DNA of 30,596 nucleotides from Streptomyces regalis (lineage in GTDB: Bacteria > Actinomycetota > Actinomycetes > Streptomycetales > Streptomycetaceae): NCBI RefSeq assembly GCF_001509475.1, contig NZ_LLZG01000011.1:1-30596 (forward strand), given 5' to 3'. The notes under the pieces are model-generated. The model saw only the letters and a program-made list of their open reading frames with translations. It made no database searches and was not told the DNA's origin. Position numbers and translations under genes: made by a program. Of the stretch, positions 1 to 8,063 are shown piece after piece (position 1 is the stretch's first letter; every line of letters starts with the position of its first letter).

Positions 1-3000
1 GGTGGGGGCGGCGGGGGTGCCGCGGTCCGGAGCAAACAGCGGAAGAAGGACAGCCCCGCCCCCGACCTGTCCGCCTCCGACCCGGAATCCGGACTGTCCA
101 CCGCCGCCGGAATGAAGCCGCACCAGGCCCTGGCCGCGATGGACGGAGTGCACCACTCGGTCAACACCAGCGTCGGCAACGAACAGCAGGCCCTGGCCGA
201 CTCCCCGCCCACCATGGACCGCCCGGCCGGTTCCCCGGAGACCCTCAGTGGCTCCCCGGACGCCGCGCCCCCTGGCGAGTACTCCGACGACGACGTCAGC
301 GCGACCGACTCCCCCGAGGCGGAGGCCGCCGAGGTGGAGGGAGCCCAGGCCCCGGAGGGCGAACTCCCGGGCGCGGACTTCGAACTGAGCACCGGCGACA
401 AAATCCTCGCGGGCGTCACCACTGTCGGTGCCGGCATAGTCAACTGGGGCAGCAACCTCGTCGGAGCCGGTGACGTCATCGACACCGACGCGCTCGTCCA
501 GAAGGTCCTCGACCTGCCGACCGAGGACGAGATGATGGAGCAGGCCCAGGTGGGCACGGCTCCCGGTGTCGGCATGGCGGAGGAGACGGGCGGGCTCACC
601 GAGCAACAGGGCGGCGAGCTCGACTCGAAAGCCGGCCAGGTCGAGGAGGAGGGCCGCGCCGACTCCGAACAGCCCCTCGGCGAGGACCAGATCTACCCCG
701 ACGTCCCGCCCGAGACCCTCACCGCGGACGTCCCCGAGGGCGGCCAGGAGAAGGGCGCCGCGTCCAAGTCCGGTGGCGGCCCGCAGATCCAGGGCGTTCC
801 GCCGGAGGCGGTCTCGGAGGTGGCCGAGCACGAGGAAGGCCCCAAGATCCAGTCCGCGTTCAAGAAGGGCCAGGACGACCTGGCCACCGAACGCGAGAAG
901 AAGGACACGGACTTCCAGGCCTCCCAGCGCAAGCACGAGGAGGACGTCCGCGCCGAGGTCGACGCCAACACCAGGAGCCAGGCCGACGAACGCGAGCGGG
1001 CGAAGTCCGAGGTCGTCGCCGACCGCGAGAACTGGCGGGCGGAACAGGACGCCGAACTCGCCGACATCGACACGAAGAAGGGCGAGAAGTCCAAGGCGGT
1101 CCGGGAGGACATCGACAAGGAGGAGCAGGACACCGACGACAAGGTAGAGCAGCGGGAGAAGGACGACGACGAGGCGATCACGAAGAAGAGCACCGAGGCA
1201 ACCGAGGAGGCGGAGACCGAGCGCGACGACGCGAAGGAGGACTCCGGCAACTGGGTGACGAAGGCCTTCGACGCGATCAAGCAGTGGCTCGAAGATCTCA
1301 AGAACACGATCGTCGGCATCTTCGAGCGGGCGCGCCAGGCCGTCGTCGACCTCATCACGAACTTCCAGGAGACGGTGACCGGGTGGATCGAGGAGGTCCG
1401 CAACTCGATCGTCGAGATGTTCGAGGAGTTCGTCGAAGCCATCGTCGAACTGGGCCGTGAACTCCTCGAAGCCATCCAGGAGATCGCCGACCGCATCCGC
1501 GACTTCATCATCGACCTCATCGCCGACGCGATCGCCTTCATCAACGATCTCGCCAACGAGCTCAAGGAGATGCTCGACGAACTCCTCGACCAGATCGGCC
1601 AGATCCTCACCGACATCCTGGACGCCCTGAAGCGCGGCCTGGAGGCGGCCCTCGACGCCGTCAAGGGCGTCCTCAAGGGCGCGATGGACCTCGCGATGGG
1701 CCTGCTCAACGCCCTCGGCGAGTGGATGACGATCGCCGGCGACATCATCTCCGACCCCGGCGGCTGGCTCAGCGGCGCCGCCGCCTCCGCCGAGGACGGT
1801 GCCAGGAACCACCTGGTCCCGGAGGCCCAGTCGGCGATCAAGCAGTGGTTCAACGACAAGGTCCAGGAGATCCTGGGGATCGACAAGGAGACCTTCGACC
1901 TCCTGATCAGCGGTGGCATGACGGTCGAGGAGATCGTCGAGGAGGCCTGGGCCGCGATCCTGCCCCAACTCCCCATGATCATCGGCGAGCTGGTCATCAC
2001 CAAGGTCGTCGCGAAGCTCATCCCCGGCGCGGGCTGGGTGATGGCCATCATCGACGCCCTGAAGGCCGCGTACGAGACCCTCTCCGAGATCCTCCGCGCC
2101 TTCGGCCTGGTCATCGACTACCTCAAGGCCGTCAAGAGCGGAAACGCCGGCCGCCCCTTCGCCAAGGCCGTCGCGGCAGGCATCGTCGCCCTGATCGAGC
2201 TGGTCTTCAACGCGCTGGTCAGCGGCATCGGCAAGTACGTCGGCAAGGTGACGGAACGTCTGAAGGGCGTGGCCAAGGGCTTCAAGGACAAGTCACCGTC
2301 GAACCCTGACTCCGACGACCGCAAGGACCAGGGCGACGAGGTCAACGCCGCCCAGCAGCAGACCAACAACGCCAACGAGAACCTCAACTCCCAGCCTCAG
2401 AACAATCCGCCGGCCAACAACAGCAACAACACCAACAACCAGTCGACGTCCACCACCAACCGCACGGACGACGACAAGAAGCAGGACACCGACAACCGCA
2501 AGGACTCCACGTCCGACAACAGCAAGGACAAGGACAAGGACTCCGACACCAACCGCCGCGACGACGACACCCGCAACAAGGACAAGGACGGGGGCAAGGA
2601 CCGGAAGAAGGAAGAGGGCAAGGACAAGGACAAGCCCCGCCGGAAACCGTCCCCGGCCGGCCGCTCCCACAAGCGTTCCAAGAAGACCACCAAGGCCGCC
2701 CTCAAGCGCAACCGCCGCGCGAAGAAGGCCTTGGGACGCAAGGGCAAGAACAGCAAGACGGGCCGCAAGCTGGACAACGACGCCCGCAAGATGCGCCGCG
2801 CCTACAAGAACCGCCGCGACCAGCTCCGGCGGCAGCAGCAACGGCGTCATGAGGAGCGCCGCGGCCAACGGGACGAACGCCGCAAGAAGGAAAACTCCCC
2901 GGAGTCCAAGGCTGCTCGCCTCCGCAAGATTGTTGCCCGCCTTGAGCCACGGACCGATGCTCTGCTCAAACGGGGCGTGAAAGGCGTGATTCTACGAGGT

Positions 3001-4152
3001 TTCCTTTCGGCGGCGAGACTTCGGTACCGACTTACAGACCTCTCCATTCGGGGAGATGACAGCTTCTCACTCCACGCAAGACTGAATCCTCAAATTGATT
3101 TCTCAAACGGGGCCTCTGTTGATAGAGACCGGCTGCTGAGATTCTTGCGACAAGTGGCCAGAGAAGTCGTCTATTCAAACACTTCTCGACGCGACGCTGC
3201 AACGGGAATTAGTCAACAGGTCCTCCCTCGAGGAAAGAAGCCGAAAGACCGTACAGTCCTCAAAGTCGAAGAGGGTGTCGGCATGGGGGCAGTTCAGAAT
3301 TATTCCCGAAGGATGGCGCCAAGTCGGCCAGGAGTTTGGGAGGACGTCGACCTCGAGAGGAATGGTAACCAACCCCCCATAACCATTTCGAGGAAACAGG
3401 GGTACTGGCCCAGTAATCCGAATATAGTTCCACTGGAGCAACAGGGCCGACATCGCGTCATTCGAAACAAGGTCGCGAGCGTCCCAATACCTAAGTCCTC
3501 ATCGCAACCGCAGCAGGGTGGCGGCCAGGTGCCAAGCACTGCGAAGGAGAGCTATAAGAAGCTGATCCGTGATGCTTCACAGCCGAACGTAGGGCCGGGT
3601 CTGTCCAGGAATTCTCTGGACATCATGAAGGGAGAAAGGCCGGTAAACTCACTCGCCAAGGCTTCTGCCGGGCTGACGGACGTTGTTTCTGACATCGAAG
3701 GCATGCGCAGTATCGCCGCGACCACCACCAGTGCACTGATGATGGAAAGTGCGGTAGCGTCAGGGGGTCCTCCAGATCTGGCATCATTCCAAATGATCGC
3801 CCAAGGTGCACAGAAGGACGCCGAAGAATTGAATAAGTTCGTGGAATTTGACAGCCGAAGAGGTGGGAGTGCTGAGGGTCTGGGCCGAGGCGCACAGAAC
3901 ATGATGAAAGCCGAACTCGACATTGTGGAAAACTGGATTAAGGGGCTCGATATAAAGGTCGATCGATCGTCGAAGAAAAGTACAGAAGATCAACTCTTCG
4001 ACCAGATCAGGAAGCATGTGCATGCCGCATACGGAACCGAGAAAAACGATGTCGCTGCCTTCCAGATGTGGAACGACGCCAAACGGCAAGGGGTAAGCTT
4101 CCAGGATTTCCAGCGAGTATTGCAGGCGAGAAAGGGTGCCAATGGTTTCTGA
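1..4152 (+). CDS. Large modular CIS-associated cargo/toxin-like protein (5' end outside window)
   Basis: The frame is open from base 1, so the gene very probably starts upstream; the ATG at 112 is likely internal. Seen in order: an acidic Pro/Glu-rich section (to about 840); a highly charged helical stretch (850-1240); a long run of amphipathic helices rich in I/L/E/D (1240-1740); hydrophobic segments (about 1960-2250); an Asn/Gln then Lys/Asp low-complexity linker (2290-2650); a Lys/Arg-rich section (2640-2890); and a C-terminal region of about 400 residues from about 2940. This layout resembles the large eCIS-associated proteins that often begin with an eCIS-core (DUF4157) domain, but that domain would be off the window and is not seen. 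Base composition changes inside the gene: bases 1621-1680 are 45/60 GC and 3061-3120 are 28/60. That suggests an exchanged C-terminal tip. I do not recognise the C-terminal domain, so toxin function is inferred. A tape-measure-like role for the helical part is an alternative. Confidence 0.8.
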   Translation, partial: GGGGGGAAVRSKQRKKDSPAPDLSASDPESGLSTAAGMKPHQALAAMDGVHHSVNTSVGNEQQALADSPPTMDRPAGSPETLSGSPDAAPPGEYSDDDVSATDSPEAEAAEVEGAQAPEGELPGADFELSTGDKILAGVTTVGAGIVNWGSNLVGAGDVIDTDALVQKVLDLPTEDEMMEQAQVGTAPGVGMAEETGGLTEQQGGELDSKAGQVEEEGRADSEQPLGEDQIYPDVPPETLTADVPEGGQEKGAASKSGGGPQIQGVPPEAVSEVAEHEEGPKIQSAFKKGQDDLATEREKKDTDFQASQRKHEEDVRAEVDANTRSQADERERAKSEVVADRENWRAEQDAELADIDTKKGEKSKAVREDIDKEEQDTDDKVEQREKDDDEAITKKSTEATEEAETERDDAKEDSGNWVTKAFDAIKQWLEDLKNTIVGIFERARQAVVDLITNFQETVTGWIEEVRNSIVEMFEEFVEAIVELGRELLEAIQEIADRIRDFIIDLIADAIAFINDLANELKEMLDELLDQIGQILTDILDALKRGLEAALDAVKGVLKGAMDLAMGLLNALGEWMTIAGDIISDPGGWLSGAAASAEDGARNHLVPEAQSAIKQWFNDKVQEILGIDKETFDLLISGGMTVEEIVEEAWAAILPQLPMIIGELVITKVVAKLIPGAGWVMAIIDALKAAYETLSEILRAFGLVIDYLKAVKSGNAGRPFAKAVAAGIVALIELVFNALVSGIGKYVGKVTERLKGVAKGFKDKSPSNPDSDDRKDQGDEVNAAQQQTNNANENLNSQPQNNPPANNSNNTNNQSTSTTNRTDDDKKQDTDNRKDSTSDNSKDKDKDSDTNRRDDDTRNKDKDGGKDRKKEEGKDKDKPRRKPSPAGRSHKRSKKTTKAALKRNRRAKKALGRKGKNSKTGRKLDNDARKMRRAYKNRRDQLRRQQQRRHEERRGQRDERRKKENSPESKAARLRKIVARLEPRTDALLKRGVKGVILRGFLSAARLRYRLTDLSIRGDDSFSLHARLNPQIDFSNGASVDRDRLLRFLRQVAREVVYSNTSRRDAATGISQQVLPRGKKPKDRTVLKVEEGVGMGAVQNYSRRMAPSRPGVWEDVDLERNGNQPPITISRKQGYWPSNPNIVPLEQQGRHRVIRNKVASVPIPKSSSQPQQGGGQVPSTAKESYKKLIRDASQPNVGPGLSRNSLDIMKGERPVNSLAKASAGLTDVVSDIEGMRSIAATTTSALMMESAVASGGPPDLASFQMIAQGAQKDAEELNKFVEFDSRRGGSAEGLGRGAQNMMKAELDIVENWIKGLDIKVDRSSKKSTEDQLFDQIRKHVHAAYGTEKNDVAAFQMWNDAKRQGVSFQDFQRVLQARKGANGF

Positions 4153-4753
4153 GTCTCCGCGCTATTTTTCTCGTCCTCTGGTTATTCGGGGCAACTCTGA
4201 CGAGGCTGAGGAGCAAGTCGAGAGCGCTGCCGAGTCCCTTGGCTGGCCGTGCAGGGGTGAGATCCCTGCGGACCCGGATCAGGGTGTCCCCTACGAAGTC
4301 CAGTGGATGGCCGGACCGGCACTTATCCTCCACTTCGTCGTGGACGATCTCTCCAATTGTTCCGTTATGAGAATTTCGGGAGACAATCCGGATTTCGTAG
4401 AGTCAGCCGCATTTTTGGTCAAGGGAAGTGTCGACGTCTATTCATTCGAAGAGCTCTTGGATTCCGCAGAGATTTCTGAGGACACTGAGAAGTCGGCGCA
4501 AGCGCTCATGCGAGCCAGCGTCGGGGCACCTCCAGAATTCAGTGAGCGCCTCTTCGGTAGGATCCGCTCGTTCCTCGCCAGCGGGAATCCTGAGCTCCAG
4601 GAAGCGGCTATCTGGGCGACGTCCTTCACTCCATTCCCTCAATACCGGCCACTCCTGAACGAGGTTCTCGCTACACAGTCCGACCTTCACCTGAGGGAGA
4701 CGGCTATGAGTGTACTCGAGGCCTACGACCACGAGGGGGTACAAGAGCAGTGA
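4142..4753 (+). CDS. Immunity-like small protein, HEAT-like C-terminus
   Basis: The protein has about 203 residues and belongs to no family I recognise. ATG 4142 is chosen because AAAGGG (4131-4136) lies 5 bases upstream; GTG 4136 in the same frame is possible. The gene starts inside the 3' end of the cargo gene (stop 4150-4152), so the two are probably translationally coupled. Its base composition is as low in GC as the cargo C-terminus and unlike the CIS genes after it. The N-terminal half is acidic and mixed alpha/beta in appearance. The C-terminal third (about 130-198) reads as paired helices similar to HEAT repeats. No signal peptide or membrane segment is visible. Position and composition fit an immunity protein paired with the preceding C-terminal domain; this is inference. 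It could instead be a chaperone or loading factor for that cargo. Confidence 0.7.
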   Translation: MVSESPRYFSRPLVIRGNSDEAEEQVESAAESLGWPCRGEIPADPDQGVPYEVQWMAGPALILHFVVDDLSNCSVMRISGDNPDFVESAAFLVKGSVDVYSFEELLDSAEISEDTEKSAQALMRASVGAPPEFSERLFGRIRSFLASGNPELQEAAIWATSFTPFPQYRPLLNEVLATQSDLHLRETAMSVLEAYDHEGVQEQ

Positions 4754-5433
4754 CCAGATACGCGGATATACCCAAGCCAATCCGGTCCGGGATCGTCATC
4801 GTCGACCCCGAGCTGGGCACCCCGCAGCGTGTCATCGTGCTGCAGTTCAACCCAGACACACTCGAGCGCTCGCTCGCGCCCCAATCTGCAGGAGGCGAAG
4901 GAGAAGGCGAGGGTGACCGGAACGAGGCGCTGCGGCTCAAGGGGCCCGCCGAGGAGACCTGGACGTTCACCGCCGAGATCGACTCGACCGATCAGCTCGA
5001 GGTGGCGGCGCCGGACGGGATTCACCCGGAGCTCGCCGCGTTGGAGATGCTGGTGCACCCGACGACGGCGCAGCTACGGGAGGCCACTCAGGCGGCGAAG
5101 AAGGGGACGATCGAGATCAGTCCCATCGAGATGCCGCTGACGCTCTTCACCTGGGGGAGCAAGCGGGTGCTGCCCGTGCGCCTGACGGAGCTGTCGATCA
5201 GTGAGACGGCCTTCGATGTCAACCTCAACCCGATGCGGGCTTCGTTGAACATCGGCATGAAGGTGCTGTCGGTGAGTGATCTGCCGCCCGAGCACCGGGG
5301 CGCGGACCTGTATCTGGCGCACCTGGCGCAGAAGGAGCGGTTGGCCGGGATGACGTCGGGCGGGCGGCTGGGGGCATTCGGCCTCGGTGGCGGCCGCGTT
5401 CTGGGCCGCCAGGCCGGACGCCAGTACAGGTGA
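4750..5433 (+). CDS. CIS tube-initiator protein, Afp7 N-terminal type
   Basis: The 227-residue protein matches the contractile injection system tube protein N-terminal family (Afp7/gp53-like). Visible features are an N-terminal beta region containing LQFNPDTLERS, a central section with LKGPAEETWTFTAEID, and a C-terminal section with LPVRLTELSISETAFD and LNPMRASLNI. In the family this protein connects the inner tube to the baseplate hub. The start is GTG 4750, overlapping the previous TGA (GTGA), with GAGGGGG at 4733-4739 as a somewhat distant ribosome site. The last codons run into the first copy of a 15-bp repeat and the TGA at 5431 is created by that repeat. In Afp-type systems a LysM domain usually follows in the same polypeptide; here it is a separate gene. 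Confidence 0.88.
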   Translation: MTRYADIPKPIRSGIVIVDPELGTPQRVIVLQFNPDTLERSLAPQSAGGEGEGEGDRNEALRLKGPAEETWTFTAEIDSTDQLEVAAPDGIHPELAALEMLVHPTTAQLREATQAAKKGTIEISPIEMPLTLFTWGSKRVLPVRLTELSISETAFDVNLNPMRASLNIGMKVLSVSDLPPEHRGADLYLAHLAQKERLAGMTSGGRLGAFGLGGGRVLGRQAGRQYR

Positions 5434-5566
5434 CGCCGGTGCAAAGGACGCCAGTGCAAGTGACGCCGGTACACGTGACGACCGTACAAGCGACGCCAGC
5501 GCAAGTGACACCGGTACACATGGCGACCGTACAAGCGACACCGGCACCCGTGACACCCGTACAAAC
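5417..5566 (+). repeat. 15-bp minisatellite, ten tandem copies
   Basis: Ten consecutive 15-base units, each beginning GAC (one GGC), run without gaps. Unit 1 is gacgccagtacaggt and unit 10 is gacacccgtacaaac. The array begins in the last codons of the tube-initiator gene and ends 17 bases before the LysM gene. In the tube gene's own frame, the unit junctions produce TGA at 5431, 5461, 5476, 5506 and 5551. The -1 frame is open and reads as degenerate TPVQV pentapeptides; the +1 frame reads as DASTG-like pentapeptides. The unit length is a multiple of three, so changes in copy number do not alter phase. Confidence 0.95.
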
Positions 5567-5583
5567 AGGGGGAGTTGAGCAGC

Positions 5584-5961
5584 ATGGCCAGCACTGAGCC
5601 GTACGAGAGTGCGCTGGACCAGATACCGGGAGCGCATCCGTATCCGCGGTCGAGCCGGTACCACGATGCGGAGATCGGGGTGCATGTGCGGGCCGACGGG
5701 ACGGAGGTGCGGTATGCGAAGCGGCGGTTGTTGCCGCCCATTGACCGGAACACGAGCGCCGAGGACACCACCACGCACACCGTCAGCAGCGGGGAGCGGC
5801 CGGACCACCTCGGGCAGCGGTACTTCGGGGACCCCGACCAGTGGTGGCAGATCGCTGATGCCAACCCCGTAGTGGATCCACGTGAGTTGACGGACGAGCC
5901 GGGGCGGGAGATCGACGTTCCGGTGCCAGGGGTGTTCCCGGGAGCCGGGCATGCCCGATGA
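5584..5961 (+). CDS. LysM-like CIS hub-associated protein
   Basis: The protein has 125 residues. The C-terminal half carries a LysM-like module: THTVSSGERPDHLGQRYFG, then a DPDQWWQIADANP helix and a strand IDVPVPG. The N-terminal part is a short strand-rich segment. ATG 5584 is preferred because GGGGGAG (5568-5574) is 9 bases upstream; the in-frame TTG at 5575 abuts that site. In Afp7-type proteins a LysM domain is fused behind the tube-initiator domain, so this is probably the detached C-terminal half, working at the tube-hub junction rather than in peptidoglycan binding. It lies in the same frame as the tube gene, separated by the repeat array. The gene overlaps the hub gene by 11 bases. 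Confidence 0.82.
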   Translation: MASTEPYESALDQIPGAHPYPRSSRYHDAEIGVHVRADGTEVRYAKRRLLPPIDRNTSAEDTTTHTVSSGERPDHLGQRYFGDPDQWWQIADANPVVDPRELTDEPGREIDVPVPGVFPGAGHAR

Positions 5962-7090
5962 GCCGATCGGGCGGGGGCCCGTCCACATCACCCTGCACAT
6001 GGGGCCGAAGCTGACCCGTCCGGTGCCGGCGGAGATCGCGGAGGCGCTGCTGTCCTGCCAGATCACGATGACGGCGGGGGAGCGCAGCGGATTCCAGATG
6101 GCCTTTGATCTGAGTAAGAAGGGGGCCCTTGCGAAGAGGCTGCTGCCCGAGGGGTTCTTCGATCCCAAGACTCGCGTGATGGTGACTGTTTCGATCAAGG
6201 GCACCTCGCGGGTGCTGCTGGACGGTCTGATCGTGCGGCAGGAGGTGGGGGCGAGCAATCGGCCCGGGCAGTCCACGCTCACCGTGACGGGGGAAGATCT
6301 GACCCTGCTGATGGATCTGGAGGAGCGGACGGACCGCTATCCGAACCTCGCGCCGTCGCAGCGGGCCGCGCGCATTCTTGCCAAGTACGCGGATTACGGC
6401 ATCCAGCCGCACGTCATCCGCGAGCAGATCGCGCAGCCGCCCAGGCAGGACCTGCGCGTTCACTACCAGACCGGTACCGACCTGCAGTACCTCAACGAGC
6501 TTGCCCAGGCGAACGGTTACACCTTCTATTTGGAGCCTGGGCCCGTCCCGGGGCGGTCCACCGCTTACTGGGGGCCCGAGCAGCGGCTCGGGCAGCGGCA
6601 ACATGCGCTGAACGTGAACATGGAGACGAACTCCACGGTTGATCAGCTGACGTTCGCGTACGACGGTACGGCGCGCGAACAACCGCAGGTGCGGGTGCAG
6701 GATCCGCTGACGCGGGGGACCCGGCTGCTGCCTCAGCCGGATATCGACCCATTGCGGCCGCCGCTCGGGCGCCGGGCCACTCCGGCGCTCAAACGCCGCA
6801 CGATCTCCGGGACGGCGAAGAAGGAACTGGGGCAGGCCGAGGCCGAGGCGCTCGCCCGGGCGGCGATGTCGGCAGACGTCATCTCCGGGTCCGGGAGCCT
6901 GGACGTGAACAGGCACGGATACCTGCTGCGGCCCCGGGAGTTGGTGGGGGTGCGAGGCGCGGGAGTGACGTACGACGGGGACTACTACGTGAAGTCCGTG
7001 ACGTCGAATCTCAGCCCCGGCTCGTTCCGGCAGAACTTCACGCTGTCGCGGGAGGGGCTGATCGCCCGGAGCAGCACGGTTCGTCCCTAA
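5951..7090 (+). CDS. Baseplate hub, gp27/phage late control D-like (VgrG N-terminal half)
   Basis: The 379-residue protein resembles phage late control gene D/gp27 hub proteins. Typical features are the beta-rich start, FDPKTRVMVTVSIKG, the VTGEDLTLLMDLEERT segment near residue 120, QRAARILAKYADYGI, TGTDLQYLNELAQANGYTFYLEPG, and a C-terminal barrel segment ending in YYVKSVTSNL. It should form the trimeric hub between tube and spike. In Afp/PVC and T6SS, hub and spike are one VgrG-type chain; here the OB-fold spike is the next gene. ATG 5951 lies within the end of the LysM gene, so translational coupling is likely. Confidence 0.9.
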   Translation: MPDEPIGRGPVHITLHMGPKLTRPVPAEIAEALLSCQITMTAGERSGFQMAFDLSKKGALAKRLLPEGFFDPKTRVMVTVSIKGTSRVLLDGLIVRQEVGASNRPGQSTLTVTGEDLTLLMDLEERTDRYPNLAPSQRAARILAKYADYGIQPHVIREQIAQPPRQDLRVHYQTGTDLQYLNELAQANGYTFYLEPGPVPGRSTAYWGPEQRLGQRQHALNVNMETNSTVDQLTFAYDGTAREQPQVRVQDPLTRGTRLLPQPDIDPLRPPLGRRATPALKRRTISGTAKKELGQAEAEALARAAMSADVISGSGSLDVNRHGYLLRPRELVGVRGAGVTYDGDYYVKSVTSNLSPGSFRQNFTLSREGLIARSSTVRP

Positions 7091-7116
7091 GGCCTCCCTA
7101 AGGCCTCCCCAAGGCT
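7084..7116 (+). repeat. 11-bp direct repeat, three copies
   Basis: Three adjacent 11-base units (tccctaaggcc twice, then tccccaaggct) begin in the last codons of the hub gene. The first contains its TAA stop. The array lies in the 75-base spacer before the spike gene, one of the few wide gaps in the CIS operon. Confidence 0.85.
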
Positions 7117-7165
7117 TCCCCACGGTCGTCAGAAGACGCGGAGAGATACAGGAGCACACTGCACC

Positions 7166-7705
7166 ATGGTCACAGGACCGAAGGACCGGTTCCTCGGCAA
7201 GTTCCGAGGCCGGGTCGTCAGCAACGACGACCCGCTGCGCATCGGCCGTATCACCGTCGAGGTCCCGGACGTCCTCGGTGACGAGCCGTCGACGTGGGCA
7301 CTGCCCTGCCTGCCGTTCACCGGGCCGGAGTCCGGACAGTTCGTGGTGCCGCCGCCGGGCGCCGGCGTGTGGGTGGAGTTCGAGCAGGGGGATCCCAGTT
7401 TCCCCGTGTGGACCGGGTGCTGGTACGGGGCCGCCGAGGAGCTTCCGCCCGACGCGCGCCGCGAACTCCAAAGCAACTCGCCCAACAAGCCCGTGGTCGT
7501 GCAGACCCCGCAGGCGCACAAGCTCGTCATGAACGACACGCCCGGTGCCGACCAGGGGATTCTTCTCCAGGCCCAGGGCGGCGCGTACATCCGCATCACC
7601 AAGGAAGCCGTGGTCATCGCAACCGGCGCGGGAGCGGAGGTCATTCTGCGCGGCCGTGAAGTGACCATCAACGAGGGCCAGTTGACCGTGCTCTCGAAGC
7701 GATAA
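7166..7705 (+). CDS. CIS spike protein, gp5/baseplate V-like OB-fold
   Basis: The 179-residue protein matches phage baseplate assembly protein V/gp5 OB-fold proteins. It opens with FRGRVVSNDDPLRIGRITVEVPDVLG, then WALPCLPFTGPESG and PPPGAGVWVEFEQGDPSFPVWTGCWYG, the classic OB-fold strands. The C-terminal part has short alternating strands (HKLVMNDTPG, YIRITKEAVVIATG, AEVILRGREVTINEG) of the triple-stranded beta-spike type. It should trimerise below the hub and carry the PAAR tip. The start is ATG 7166 with CAGGAG about 11 bases upstream. A PAAR-like gene follows after 22 bases. Confidence 0.9.
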   Translation: MVTGPKDRFLGKFRGRVVSNDDPLRIGRITVEVPDVLGDEPSTWALPCLPFTGPESGQFVVPPPGAGVWVEFEQGDPSFPVWTGCWYGAAEELPPDARRELQSNSPNKPVVVQTPQAHKLVMNDTPGADQGILLQAQGGAYIRITKEAVVIATGAGAEVILRGREVTINEGQLTVLSKR

Positions 7706-7727
7706 GGAAGACGGGGGACCTAGGAAC

Positions 7728-8063
7728 ATGCCCGGGAGTCTGCTCGATGCCGACGCCGTGATCGGCTGCCCGCACGGCGGTCGCGTCACTGCGGCCACCA
7801 CACCCTCCGGCGGCGTCCGAGCCGGTGGCGCCGCCGTCGCCACGGCCGCCCACAGCTATGTCGTCACCGGCTGCCCGCACACCGTCGACGGCGTGCCCGC
7901 ACCGTGCGTGACGGTCCGCTGGACCGCGGCCGGCACCGGCATCACCGTCGACGGCGCACCCGTGCTGCTCGACACCTCCGCGGCCGAGTGCTTCACCGCG
8001 GCGTTCGTGCCGCAGGGACCGCCCGTCGTCCAGGCCGCGCAGCGAAAGGTCACCGTCCGATGA
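7728..8063 (+). CDS. PAAR-like spike tip protein
   Basis: The 111-residue protein has the size and layout of PAAR-like CIS tips (Afp10 type). GCPHGG near residues 13-18, GCPH further on and a Cys in the segment AECF supply Cys/His residues that could bind the tip metal ion, as in this family. It is Gly/Ala/Val-rich with short strands. It should cap the spike trimer and form the membrane-puncturing point. The start is ATG 7728. The stop overlaps the gp25 start (ATGA). Confidence 0.85.
   Translation: MPGSLLDADAVIGCPHGGRVTAATTPSGGVRAGGAAVATAAHSYVVTGCPHTVDGVPAPCVTVRWTAAGTGITVDGAPVLLDTSAAECFTAAFVPQGPPVVQAAQRKVTVR

Noticed and set aside
693..2114. Long minus-strand open frame opposite the cargo gene
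   Set aside because: It is the mirror of a strongly biased plus-strand gene, is Ser/Arg-rich without family resemblance and has no ribosome site.
5417..5566. CRISPR-like array
   Set aside because: Units are 15 bases, contiguous and degenerate, with no spacers; it is a minisatellite.
5387..5578. 63-codon ORF across the minisatellite (DASTG-like repeats)
   Set aside because: It has no ribosome site, and its frame is open mainly because the repeat unit is a multiple of three. Kept only as part of the repeat finding.
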